Positions 8,694 through 16,832 of a stretch of 43,516 bases of DNA are shown piece after piece; the first letter of the stretch is position 1; each line of letters starts with the position of its first letter. Origin of the DNA: CAYLNK01 sp964384675 (lineage in GTDB: Bacteria > Acidobacteriota > Thermoanaerobaculia > UBA5066); assembly GCA_964384675.1 (NCBI GenBank), contig CAYLNK010000013.1:1-43516 (forward strand). The letters are read 5' to 3'. Under the pieces are notes generated by a model. The model did no database searches. It was given only the letters and a program-made list of their open reading frames with translations, and was not told the DNA's origin. The translations under genes and the position numbers were made by a program.

Positions 8694-9819
8694 CGTCCAG
8701 CCGGTCGCCACGTCGGGCGACCTCGGGGCCTTCGTCGAGCTCCCGTTCCGCCTCTACGCGTCCGACCCGCACTGGGTGCCTCCGCTCCGGAGCGACGTCC
8801 GCTGGATGGTCGACGAGGCGCAGAACCCGTTCTGGAAGCACGCGAAGCGACGGCTCTTCCTGGCGCGCGCGGACGGCCGGGTCGTGGGCCGGATCGCGGC
8901 GATCGTGGACGCCGAGCACAACCGGGTCCACCAGGACCGCACCGCCTTCTTCGGCTTCTTCGAGTGCGAGAACGACGCCGAGGCCGCGCGCGCTCTCTTC
9001 GCCGCGGCCGACGCCGCCGTGCGGGAGATGCTGCCCGGCTGCGACAAGCTGAGGGGGCCGGTCAACCCGTCGATGAACGACGAGGTCGGGGCGCTCGTCC
9101 CGGCCGAGAGCGAGCCCGGTCCGCCGCTCCTGATGATGACCCACAACCCGGCCTACTACCTCGACCTCTTCGGCGCGGCCGGGTTCGCCAAGGAGAAGGA
9201 CGTGGTGGCGATCCTGGCGCCGGTCAGCGACCAGTCGTTCAAGCGCCTCTCCCGGATCTCGGAGGGGGTCCGAAAGCGCGAGCCCGGGCTCACGGTGCGG
9301 ACCATCCGGATGGACCGCTTCGCGGAGGAGCTCGCGACGGTCAAGCAGATCTACAACGGGGCCTGGGAGAAGAACTGGGGCTTCGTGCCGATGACGTCGG
9401 AGGAGATCGACGCCATGGCGAAGAAGCTCAAGCCGCTCATCTACCCGCCGTACATCTGGTTCGCCGAGATGAACGGCAAGCCGGCGGCGTTCATGCTCGG
9501 CCTCCCCGACTACAACCAGGTGCTCATCGGGATGGGCGGCTCGCTCTTCCCGTTCGGCTGGCTGAAGTTCCTGACCGGCAAGTCGAAGATCACCCGTTGC
9601 CGGCTCATGGCGTTCGGCGTCCTGCCGGAGTTCAGGAAGAAGGGGATCGACGCCGTCCTCTACCACCTCTCGATGAACGAGGGGGTGAAGAAGGGGATCA
9701 CCACGGTCGAGTTCTCCTGGATGCTGGAGGACAACGCCGAGATCCTGAAGCCGCTGGAGGTGTTCGGCGGGCGGATCTACCGGCGGTATCGGCTGGTCTC
9801 GCGGCCTGTGGCGGGCTGA
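8686..9819 (+). CDS. GNAT-superfamily acyltransferase, candidate bacterial ceramide synthase (bCerS-like)
   Basis: This 377-residue protein is soluble-looking and has two GNAT-like halves. The N-terminal half contains FRLYASDPHWVPPL and FLARADGRVVGRIAAIVD. The C-terminal half contains WFAEMNGKPAAFMLGLPD, MAFGVLPEFRKKGIDAVL, which resembles the acyl-CoA/ACP pyrophosphate loop, and EFSWMLEDN. These are traits I associate with the large two-domain GNAT protein identified as bacterial ceramide synthase in Caulobacter, which N-acylates 3-oxo-sphinganine. The assignment depends partly on direct overlap with spt. The probable start is TTG 8686, overlapping the spt stop, so translation is likely coupled. 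An acyltransferase of another lipid pathway is the main alternative. Confidence 0.72.
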   Translation: MVSVQPVATSGDLGAFVELPFRLYASDPHWVPPLRSDVRWMVDEAQNPFWKHAKRRLFLARADGRVVGRIAAIVDAEHNRVHQDRTAFFGFFECENDAEAARALFAAADAAVREMLPGCDKLRGPVNPSMNDEVGALVPAESEPGPPLLMMTHNPAYYLDLFGAAGFAKEKDVVAILAPVSDQSFKRLSRISEGVRKREPGLTVRTIRMDRFAEELATVKQIYNGAWEKNWGFVPMTSEEIDAMAKKLKPLIYPPYIWFAEMNGKPAAFMLGLPDYNQVLIGMGGSLFPFGWLKFLTGKSKITRCRLMAFGVLPEFRKKGIDAVLYHLSMNEGVKKGITTVEFSWMLEDNAEILKPLEVFGGRIYRRYRLVSRPVAG

Positions 9820-9846
9820 CCGGACGGGGCGTCGACGCACCTTCGG

Positions 9847-10767
9847 TCAGGAGGGTCCTCGATCCCCCCCTGGTGGCCTGGAAAGGCCCGCGAGCCGCCT
9901 GCCCGCAGCTCGCAGCACGACCCGTAGGCCGTACCGGCGGGCGACCGGAGAGTAGCCCCACCGTGTGAGGGCCCGACCGCAGAGGATCTCCAGGAGGCCG
10001 ATGTCGTCCTGCGTCAGCTCCTGGCGCCACTTTTCGACGCTCGCTTCGTCGATCGGACCCCGCGCGCGCTCCAAGTGGCTCCGGCCCCACTCGTGGATGA
10101 CCGTCGCGTAGTGCCTGGGCCGTTCCCCCGCGAGCATCTCGGTGCGGAACTCCTCGTGCAGGAGCGCGCAGAGCCGCCGCGCCTCGCGCTCTGGGTCCGC
10201 GACGAGGCTCTCGTACCTCACGGACGTGACGCGACCGTCACGCGAAAGGGCCTCGAGCCGACGGACGGAGGCTCTCCACCTCCCGGCGAGGGGGCGGGGG
10301 TGCGTGAGGGCCGTCCAGGGCACCTTGCGGGTCGACGCGAGGACGGCTCGCGGGTCCCGGACCATCCAGACGACGCGGCAATCCGGGTACCAGGAGAGCA
10401 AGGTCTCGACGTGCTGGTCGTGATCGGGCGTCTTCTCGACGATCCTCGCCCGGCCCCTCTCGCGACGGACCTCGTCCAGCAGCAGGGTGAACAGCGCACG
10501 CGGAGCTTCAACCCGCTCCCCGGTCGCGCGATCCCGGAGAACCGCTGGGTCGAGACCGAGCTGCGGAAAGCGCTCGAAGCCGCAGAATCGGTCCAGGAGC
10601 TCCTGGACCGCCGCCACGCCGGGGAGGTCGGTCCGGAAAGTGGGGAGCCAGCGATTGAGGAAGTGTGTCTCCGGCGAGACCGCGAACGCCGGGTGCGCCG
10701 CCAGGATCGAGGCGAGAAGGGTCGTCCCCGAGCGCGGAAGGCCCACGATGAAGACGGGCTCTTCCAA
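9847..10767 (-). CDS. PAPS-dependent sulfotransferase family protein
   Basis: A 306-residue cytoplasmic sulfotransferase of the Sulfotransfer_3 type. The 5'-phosphosulfate loop is FIVGLPRSGTTLL at residues 6-18, and the 3'-phosphate site is MVRDPRAVLASTRK. EKTPDH lies between them, and SVRYESLVADP follows, as is usual in bacterial members. It would move sulfate from PAPS to a hydroxyl or amine; the acceptor is unknown. The gene starts four bases after the stop of the PAP2 gene on the same strand, so the two are probably co-transcribed. It is convergent with the ceramide synthase candidate. A sulfated lipid head group is an attractive but unproven role. Confidence 0.83.
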   Translation of the reverse strand: MEEPVFIVGLPRSGTTLLASILAAHPAFAVSPETHFLNRWLPTFRTDLPGVAAVQELLDRFCGFERFPQLGLDPAVLRDRATGERVEAPRALFTLLLDEVRRERGRARIVEKTPDHDQHVETLLSWYPDCRVVWMVRDPRAVLASTRKVPWTALTHPRPLAGRWRASVRRLEALSRDGRVTSVRYESLVADPEREARRLCALLHEEFRTEMLAGERPRHYATVIHEWGRSHLERARGPIDEASVEKWRQELTQDDIGLLEILCGRALTRWGYSPVARRYGLRVVLRAAGRRLAGLSRPPGGDRGPS

Positions 10768-10771
10768 CCGT

Positions 10772-11677
10772 CTAGCCTGGCTCGACCGCCGGTGCCGACG
10801 GGGCCCGATCGGCCAGGTAACGTCCGATCGGTACCGTGACGAGGGCGAGGAGAGCGCCGGCCAGGACGTCCGCCACGTAGTGGTACCGGCCGTACACCGT
10901 CGCGATGACGAGACCGATCGCGAACGGGAGGAACGCCAGGAACGTCCGGCGCGATCGACGGCCCCCCTCCATCAGGACGGCGACCACCACCATGGTGTGC
11001 CCGGACGGAAAGCAGTCGCGCTTGTTCTTCTCGAGCTGGTCGAGGGTGTGGTCGATCACCCGGGCGACCGTGCCGCGGGGGAGCGGTCCGGCGTGCGTCA
11101 CGGTGAACCGGGGGCCTATCGCCGGGAGCAGAAAATACCCGGCGTAGCTGACGTAGAAGACGAGGAGCATGACGAAGGCGTAGCGCGGCAGGGCGCGCGC
11201 CGCGCCGGTGAGACCCCGACGCTGGTCGTCGGCGAAGAGGAGGCCCCCCAGGATGATCGGATGGAAGTAGTAGAGGGCGTAGCAGACCGTGAGGACGTCG
11301 GACAGGAGGGGCGTTGCGAAGCGCTCCAGCACGACGGTCGGGTCGGCCCCGAAGAGCCACCGGTCGAAGGCGATCAGCCAGCCGTCGCGGTCCACCGGGT
11401 GGACGGCGCGGATCAGCGGACCCAGGCCGTCGAAGATGACGAGCACCGTGGCGACGAAATAGAAATCGAAGACGATGGCGAGGGCCTTGCCGGGCGCGGG
11501 CACTCGCTTGCGCAGGACGGCGATCCCGAGAGGGACGAGCCCCACCGCGACCATCCGGAGGATCGGCCCCGGGCCAGGCAGGGCCGGGTAGCGGAGGAGG
11601 CCGGCGACGGCGAGGAGGAAGGCGAACCCGCTCGTCAGGAGATCGGCGCGCGTCAGCAGCACGCGGCGTTCTACCAC
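10772..11677 (-). CDS. PAP2-superfamily membrane phosphatase/phosphotransferase (Aur1/inositolphosphotransferase-like)
   Basis: A 301-residue protein with about six to eight hydrophobic segments. The PAP2 active-site signature is CFPSGHTMVVVAV (motif 2) and YGRYHYVADVLAGA (motif 3, with the catalytic His-x3-Asp). The upstream FDRWLFGADPT and ALYYFHPIIL segments resemble the Aur1/Ipt1-type branch, whose eukaryotic members transfer phosphoinositol to ceramide. That branch also contains plain lipid phosphatases. Its position a few kilobases from the ceramide genes, together with a sulfotransferase, makes a ceramide head-group transferase plausible. The sequence alone supports only PAP2. The start is GTG 11677. 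The gene is divergent from the B2-like protease gene at 11713. Confidence 0.8.
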   Translation of the reverse strand: MVERRVLLTRADLLTSGFAFLLAVAGLLRYPALPGPGPILRMVAVGLVPLGIAVLRKRVPAPGKALAIVFDFYFVATVLVIFDGLGPLIRAVHPVDRDGWLIAFDRWLFGADPTVVLERFATPLLSDVLTVCYALYYFHPIILGGLLFADDQRRGLTGAARALPRYAFVMLLVFYVSYAGYFLLPAIGPRFTVTHAGPLPRGTVARVIDHTLDQLEKNKRDCFPSGHTMVVVAVLMEGGRRSRRTFLAFLPFAIGLVIATVYGRYHYVADVLAGALLALVTVPIGRYLADRAPSAPAVEPG

Positions 11678-11712
11678 TTCGCGCGGCGTTCTGGAGGATC
11701 ATCCCGTCGGCG

Positions 11713-12123
11713 ATGAGTCTCCCCGTCCGGATCTGGTGGCTCCTCCACGTGGTCTACGCGTCGCGGCGTCTGCTCCCGTTCCACCGGGTGCTCCGCGCGA
11801 CGCTCGACCTGTCCTCGGTGCCCGTTCCGGACCCGGATCGGCTCTATCCCGAGCCCGAGCGGATCCTCACGGCCGTCGACGCCGCGGCGGCGCGAGCGCT
11901 GCGCCCGATGAAGTGCCTCGAGAGGTCGCTCGTGCTGGTCTGGTGCCTGCGCCGCAAGGGGCTGGCGGCGGAGCTCGAGATCGGCTTCAAGCGGACGGAG
12001 GGCGGCGTCGCGGGGCACGCCTGGGTCGTCCTCGACGGCGCGGCCTGGGGTGAGAAGGAGGGCGTCGAGGACGACTACGTCCCGATGCTCCTCACGGACG
12101 CCGCCGTGGCGACGAGCCGCTGA
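11713..12123 (+). CDS. lasso-peptide B2-like (McjB C-terminal/transglutaminase fold) cysteine protease
   Basis: A 136-residue protein of the Transglut_core3 family, the leader-peptidase domain of lasso peptide B2 proteins. The catalytic Cys is in RPMKCLERSLVL (C68). A second Cys lies in VWCLRRKGL. The His is in GHAWVVLDG (H102), followed by an acidic residue (D108) that could complete the triad. Family members cut the leader from a ribosomal peptide in the cytoplasm. At this length only the protease domain is present, as in split-B systems where B1 is a separate PqqD-like protein. Here a PqqD-like protein is encoded at 16539, but no lasso cyclase is present. GGAGGA lies about thirteen bases before the ATG, rather far. 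The gene is convergent with the C25 peptidase gene. Confidence 0.78.
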   Translation: MSLPVRIWWLLHVVYASRRLLPFHRVLRATLDLSSVPVPDPDRLYPEPERILTAVDAAAARALRPMKCLERSLVLVWCLRRKGLAAELEIGFKRTEGGVAGHAWVVLDGAAWGEKEGVEDDYVPMLLTDAAVATSR

Positions 12124-12124
12124 C

Positions 12125-12158
12125 GGAAAAGGGCCCGGGATCCGAGGATCCCGGGCCC
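12125..12158 (-). terminator. rho-independent terminator of the leftward C25/RiPP operon
   Basis: A perfect 13-base inverted repeat (arms 12131-12143 and 12146-12158, starting GGGCCCGGGATCC) has a tiny loop. On the minus strand it is followed at once by TTTTCC, a classical terminator layout just after the C25 stop at 12182. No T-run follows on the plus strand, so it terminates the convergent B2-like gene less obviously. Confidence 0.8.
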
Positions 12159-12181
12159 CTGGTAGCCGAAGGCGGCGCGCG

Positions 12182-15100
12182 CTACGGAGTGGTCGTCAGC
12201 GCGGCGGGGTCGCCGATGAGCGTGTACGTGCGGAGGTGGTTTGCGGTGTGGCCCTGGGCGGCGTACTGGCGAAGCGCGCTCAGGATCGCGTCCCCGACCG
12301 GCTGGCGGCCGGTCTGATACGCCTTGAACAGCGTCTCGTTCAGCGGCTCGGCGGCCTCGGGGAAGGAGTATCCGGTCGAGGACCAGACCGCGATGGCGCC
12401 GCCGTCCTCCTTGAGCGTGAGCAGCTCTCCGAGCGAGGCGTAGGCCGGGTACTCGTACCGATTGAGGACGCAGGTGAGCGCGCTGAGGACCGGGAAGCGG
12501 TCCCGGTTCACGAGGGAGGGCACATCCTCGAGCGTGAGGATCCCGGACTTCGCCATGCGGTCGGTACCGCCGTGGCCCATGTAGTTGACGAGCCCGACGC
12601 CGCTCGCGAGGCTCGACGCGAAGAGCTGCCGTGCCTCGCCGATCGCGTGATCGGTGAGGTAGACGGTGCTCTTCTGGTATCCGGCCGGCAGGAGCCCGGC
12701 GACGACGTCGCTCTGGGCCTTGTAGTTGATCGAGTCGGGGAGGTCGGCGACGAGGAGGGCGCGCGAGGTCCACGAGCCGGAGGACTTCTCGTGGGCGGTG
12801 ACCTTCCTCACGTACGCGAATCCCTGCTCGTTGCTCAGGATCGGGATGCGGCCGATCGCGAGGTCGGGAACGCCGTCTCCGTCGACGTCGGCGAGCGCGT
12901 TGTCCGAGGCGAACAGCCCGCCCGGGGTGGTGTTGACGAGCATCGGCGGCAGGAAGTTGTCTCCCTTGCCCCAGTCGTCCCGGTAGTCGAAGGTGCCGTT
13001 GCCGAGGAGCGCCACGTAACGCGGCTTCGAGCTCCAGGTGGCGGCCGCATGGGCCAGGAAGGCGCGGATCGCCTCGGGGGTGGCCAGACCGTAGCTGAAC
13101 TCGTCGTAGATGTCCTCGAGGATGACGACGCGCGAGCGAAGGGCGCTGCGGTACGCCGCGAGCGCCTGGGCGGCGGGCTCGAAGGCGGCCGGTGCGATGA
13201 CGAGGTACTGCGCGTCGTTGGAGGCGTCCCTGAGGTTCGACTGCGTGGCGTTGGTCGCCCAGGCCGGCTTGCGGAGCGCGGCGGAAGAGGCGAGGAAATA
13301 GCGGGAGTCGGGGCCTGCCGGCACGAAGCTCGCCGAGAAGTCTCCGCTGCCCGCCACGGTCACGCCCGAGACCCACGCCGGCATACGCGCGTTCGAGACG
13401 TCCAGGACACGGACGTCGGACTTCGTGAAGCCGCCGACCGTGAGCACCGAGTTCGTCTCGCCGAGGATGGTAAGGCTGTCACCGGATGCCCGGTTCTGGC
13501 GCTGGTAGACGAGCTCGAACGAATCGATGAAGACGCCGCCCTCGCTGGCGCCGTCGCGCGGCGTGCGGGTAACCGTCACGTCGTTGGCGCCCCGCACGAG
13601 GGCCGACTGGGCGACGGGCAGCTCGACCGAGAAGCGAGCGGTGCCGACGGGGGTAGCCTCGCCGATCACGAAGCCGTTGACGGTCACCTTGAGCGGGTGC
13701 TCCTCCGTGGTCGTCCCGCGGCCCACGATACGGAGGGTGGCCATGTCGTTCCCGGCGGCGGGGTTCTCGAGGCCGAGAGAGAAGGTCTTGCTCCCGGCGC
13801 CGCCCACGTAGTCCCAGTACCAGAAGTCGGAGGCGGGGTCGGCCTCCATGCTGGTCAGAGCGATCTTGTTCTCTTCACGCTTCTGGAAGTCCGTGAAGGA
13901 GGTAGCGGTGGAGGACGAGGTCGGCGAGCCGCCGCTGACGACTCCCATCACCGTCCCGCGGAAGAGGCGCGACTGCTGGAGCCAGTAGACGTTGTCCTTC
14001 GTGTAGCTGCTCGCGGGCTTCTGGCCGTAGAAGTAGAGACCGGACTGATCCGGCGCGGGGTAGTAGGCGACGTCCTGCCCGAGGTTCTGGAGCGAGAGCT
14101 GCCGGTTCTGGAGGAGCGAGCGGACCTGGGACTCCGGCACGTTCATCCAGGAGGCCATCTCGCCCGTCGTCACGAAGTAGAGGCCGTCCTCGCGGACGCC
14201 CAGCTTGGCGACGCCCGGGCGCCCGGCGGCGGACTCGGCCGGGGCGCGAAGAGCCGTCCGGTCCTTGGGCGGGAAGGCGTTCAGGGCGTGCGGCGCGCTC
14301 CAGAACCCGTTCTCACGGAGCTCGGCGCGCTCGCGGGGCGAGGCCGTGGAGCGGGACGCATGCGGCTGGAACGGACCGTACTCCTCGTGGTTCCCCTGAA
14401 GGGTGACCTCGACGATCTTGTACGTGTACCGCCTACCCCTCTCGGCCCCGTCGTCCACGAAGCGGTAGGTGCCGCCGTTGGCCGTCTGGAGAGCCGGGAT
14501 CATCTGCTGGTTGACGCGGTGGAACTCGCGGGTCTCGTCGTCGCGCCGGAGCACGTGGAAGCCGAGCGCCTCGATCTCGGAGGCCGTCGACCACTCGAGC
14601 GTGGACGAACCGGCCGCCGTGGAGGAGCTGACGTCGGAGATGAGCGCGTGGGTCGGGGTCGGCTCGCAGAAGCTGACGGAGCGGATCGCGATCCCGTGGT
14701 TCGCGGTGCCGGCCCCCGGAGCGTTCGCGAACGAGAGCGTCACGTCGGCGACGTTCGCGGAGAAGGCGACCCCGACGTTCCCGGCGGCCGTGTTGTTCCC
14801 CGCGTTCTCGTTGCCCGTCGCGACGTTGCCAGCGACGGAGTTCGTGGCGGGCGTCGGCGTCAGAGTCAGGGGGCTGGCGCTCGACGAAGTGACCGTCACC
14901 TGGTCGCGCCACGCGGACGTCGCGCAGGTGCCGCCGCTTCCGCCCGCGCCGAGGCAATCGACGTCGATCAGCGTGAAGGAGAGACCGAGCACGGTGTTGC
15001 TCGTGTTCCCGAACGCCATCGTGAAGGTGGCCGGCGTCGCCGAGCCGTTGTGCTGGAGCTGGAGCGTGTTGCCGCCCGTGCCCCCCTGGATCGCGCTGGT

Positions 15101-15331
15101 CACGGCGGGCGTCCCGGCGCTGTAGGCGGCGTTGTTGGTGAAGTTGATGGTCGTGCCGCCCACGACCGCCGACCCGCCGCTCCCCGGATACACCGTGCCG
15201 TTGAAATCGTAGGTCTGTAGCGTCCAGCTGGACGGGCACTGCGCTCGCGCGGTGCCTGCCACGAGGAACACCAGCGCCATCAGGACGCCGAGCCCGAGGA
15301 GCTTCCCGGTCCGCCTGTTCGTTTTCTCCAC
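12182..15331 (-). CDS. secreted C25-family (gingipain-type) cysteine peptidase
   Basis: A 1049-residue exported protein. The signal peptide is around LLGLGVLMALVFLVAGTARAQ. A beta-rich Ser/Thr/Gly-rich domain follows (about 30-215), then a fibronectin-III-like segment with TLEWSTASEIEALGFHVLRR. The C-terminal C25 peptidase domain has the catalytic His in NYMGHGGTDR (H920) and Cys in SALTCVLNRYEYP (C954); the spacing resembles gingipains. It stops just after the conserved GDPAAL, with no type IX secretion tail. I chose GTG 15331 because AGGAGG lies five bases upstream and a standard signal peptide follows; in-frame ATGs at 15364 and 15385 have poorer sites. It is the last gene before a strong terminator and lies 107 bases after the radical SAM gene, so it may belong to the RiPP operon. 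Its substrate is unknown. Confidence 0.85.
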   Translation of the reverse strand: MEKTNRRTGKLLGLGVLMALVFLVAGTARAQCPSSWTLQTYDFNGTVYPGSGGSAVVGGTTINFTNNAAYSAGTPAVTSAIQGGTGGNTLQLQHNGSATPATFTMAFGNTSNTVLGLSFTLIDVDCLGAGGSGGTCATSAWRDQVTVTSSSASPLTLTPTPATNSVAGNVATGNENAGNNTAAGNVGVAFSANVADVTLSFANAPGAGTANHGIAIRSVSFCEPTPTHALISDVSSSTAAGSSTLEWSTASEIEALGFHVLRRDDETREFHRVNQQMIPALQTANGGTYRFVDDGAERGRRYTYKIVEVTLQGNHEEYGPFQPHASRSTASPRERAELRENGFWSAPHALNAFPPKDRTALRAPAESAAGRPGVAKLGVREDGLYFVTTGEMASWMNVPESQVRSLLQNRQLSLQNLGQDVAYYPAPDQSGLYFYGQKPASSYTKDNVYWLQQSRLFRGTVMGVVSGGSPTSSSTATSFTDFQKREENKIALTSMEADPASDFWYWDYVGGAGSKTFSLGLENPAAGNDMATLRIVGRGTTTEEHPLKVTVNGFVIGEATPVGTARFSVELPVAQSALVRGANDVTVTRTPRDGASEGGVFIDSFELVYQRQNRASGDSLTILGETNSVLTVGGFTKSDVRVLDVSNARMPAWVSGVTVAGSGDFSASFVPAGPDSRYFLASSAALRKPAWATNATQSNLRDASNDAQYLVIAPAAFEPAAQALAAYRSALRSRVVILEDIYDEFSYGLATPEAIRAFLAHAAATWSSKPRYVALLGNGTFDYRDDWGKGDNFLPPMLVNTTPGGLFASDNALADVDGDGVPDLAIGRIPILSNEQGFAYVRKVTAHEKSSGSWTSRALLVADLPDSINYKAQSDVVAGLLPAGYQKSTVYLTDHAIGEARQLFASSLASGVGLVNYMGHGGTDRMAKSGILTLEDVPSLVNRDRFPVLSALTCVLNRYEYPAYASLGELLTLKEDGGAIAVWSSTGYSFPEAAEPLNETLFKAYQTGRQPVGDAILSALRQYAAQGHTANHLRTYTLIGDPAALTTTP

Positions 15332-15438
15332 GACTGCCTCCTGATCCTTCGTCTTCCTGATCATCTGATTCCGTCTCGTCGTCATTCTCTCGCTGGGGCT
15401 CCGGGCCGGGCCGGATCGTGGAAACGGCGCGTGGCGCC

Positions 15439-16542
15439 TCACGGCGCCCTCCCCGGCAGATACGCGGGCAGGCTCGGTCCCGCTCCCGGGCGGAACGCCT
15501 CTGCCATCGCGACCGCCCGGTCCTTCTGCGTGGGAAGGACCGCGAAGGGGCTGCCCGTCTGCGACCACGCGGCCCCGGGACAGAAGCCGAGGAACTCCGC
15601 CGAATCCCCGAGGGCCGCCACCGACCTCTTGATCTCGGGGCTCAGGTCCCGGATGGCCCCCAGGCCGGTCGAACGGGTCCAGACGTCCCGGATCGACTGC
15701 GCGTGCAGATTGCCGACCGGGACGCGCCACTGGACACATGGGTAGATATTCCCATAAGGGTCGATCGTCAGCGTGGAGTTTCCGGCGCCACAGTGCTTTT
15801 CCCCGCCGCCGCCCCCGGCTCCCTCGTCCGCGAGGCGCCCGGCCTCGACCTGGGGCTCGGAAGGCGCGGTCCGCTCGGCGCGCTCCCGCACGTACCGGAA
15901 GAGCTTGGTCAGCGCCTCCCGGGAGGGGGAGATGTCGAGCACGTCCTTGCTGCCGTCGTCCCGCTGGGTGACCTCGGAGTCCACGTAGAGGGGGAGCCCC
16001 AGCCGGTCGGTCAGCTCGAACATCGCGTCCAGCTCGTCCTGGTTCCAGCGGGTCAGGGTGGAGTTGATCCGGACACGGAACCCGAGCGCTTTCATCTCTT
16101 CCAGGTTCGCCAGGAGACGCCCGAAGCTGCCGGGTACCCGGGTCTGCTTCTCGTGAGTCTCCGCCGTCGCGCCGTGGAGGCTGACCTCGACCATGAACGG
16201 GTCGACTTCTTTCCGGATCCGCTCCGCCAGCCGGCCCCGGAACGCGTCGCCGTTCGACTTGATCCGGACCACGAAGCCCAGCTCCCGCGCCCTGGCGCCG
16301 ATGGCCAGGAAGTCCGGGTGGGAGAGCGGCTCGCCGCCAGACAGGACGACCGTCCAGACCTGCATCGCGGCCATCTCCTCGAGCGCCGCGAAGTACTGGT
16401 CCCGGGTGAGGGGCTTCCCCTTCAGCTTCGTGTCGTTGTAGCAGAAGAAGCAGTCGAGGTTGCAGCGGTAGGTCAGCTCGATCAGGACGAGGAAGAGCCG
16501 GTGCTCGGACCAGGCCCGCTGGTTGATCGCGGCGAAGCTCAT
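15439..16542 (-). CDS. radical SAM/SPASM peptide maturase
   Basis: A 367-residue radical SAM enzyme. The [4Fe-4S]/SAM cysteines are in YRCNLDCFFC (C27, C31, C34) and the SAM-contact motif is LSGGEPLSHPDF. The C-terminal SPASM-type region includes HCGAGNSTLTIDPYGNIYPC, WRVPVGNLH and FLGFCPGA, which can bind an auxiliary cluster. PqqE, AlbA and ranthipeptide maturases share this layout and install C-C or thioether links on a peptide bound through a PqqD/RRE protein. The start ATG overlaps the stop of the PqqD gene (ATGA), supporting a working pair. The modified residues cannot be predicted, but the precursor candidate at 19054 has two cysteines. Heme- or cofactor-type rSAM functions are less likely given the neighbours. 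Confidence 0.87.
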   Translation of the reverse strand: MSFAAINQRAWSEHRLFLVLIELTYRCNLDCFFCYNDTKLKGKPLTRDQYFAALEEMAAMQVWTVVLSGGEPLSHPDFLAIGARARELGFVVRIKSNGDAFRGRLAERIRKEVDPFMVEVSLHGATAETHEKQTRVPGSFGRLLANLEEMKALGFRVRINSTLTRWNQDELDAMFELTDRLGLPLYVDSEVTQRDDGSKDVLDISPSREALTKLFRYVRERAERTAPSEPQVEAGRLADEGAGGGGGEKHCGAGNSTLTIDPYGNIYPCVQWRVPVGNLHAQSIRDVWTRSTGLGAIRDLSPEIKRSVAALGDSAEFLGFCPGAAWSQTGSPFAVLPTQKDRAVAMAEAFRPGAGPSLPAYLPGRAP

Positions 16543-16832
16543 CGCGCCTCCCGCCGGGTCAGGTCCTCGAGGGCCCCCTTTTCCTTCAGGATCTCGAGGA
16601 ACGGAAGGATGTCCTTCTCGAGGGTCTCGGTCGGTACCGCCAGGTCCGTCGCCAGGCCGCGGAGGATCGATCCCACCGAGGCCGTCCCGTCGAGGCGCTC
16701 CAGCACTTTCATCCCGGTCTCGTTCAGCCCGAGGACGCGCGCCTGCTCCTGCAGCAGCACGACACCCTCCCGGTCGACCCAGCGGAACCGGACGTCGGGG
16801 CGGCGGGCGAGAACGGTGCCGGTGTCGATCAC
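16539..16832 (-). CDS. PqqD-family peptide chaperone (RiPP recognition element)
   Basis: A 97-residue PqqD-like protein. Features are RRPDVRFRWVDREGVVLLQ at the N-terminal beta-hairpin region, then LGLNETGMKVLERLDGTASV, ILRGLATDLAVPTETLEKDI, and a C-terminal helix ending in KEKGALEDL. This winged-helix fold binds leader peptides and presents them to a radical SAM maturase. Overlaps on both sides (GTGA with the kinase gene, ATGA with the maturase gene) show tight translational coupling. It probably binds the YEPP segment of the precursor candidate at 19054. PqqD relatives of this kind are also known beside HprK-related kinases in the so-called HPr-rel-A systems, which matches this arrangement. 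Confidence 0.87.
   Translation of the reverse strand: MIDTGTVLARRPDVRFRWVDREGVVLLQEQARVLGLNETGMKVLERLDGTASVGSILRGLATDLAVPTETLEKDILPFLEILKEKGALEDLTRREAR

Noticed and set aside
12050..15220. A 1056-codon open frame on the plus strand opposite the C25 peptidase gene
   Set aside because: Very low stop frequency in GC-rich DNA produces such shadows. Its translation is Arg/Gly/Asp-rich without domains, while the minus strand has a signal peptide, C25 motifs, ribosome-binding site and terminator.
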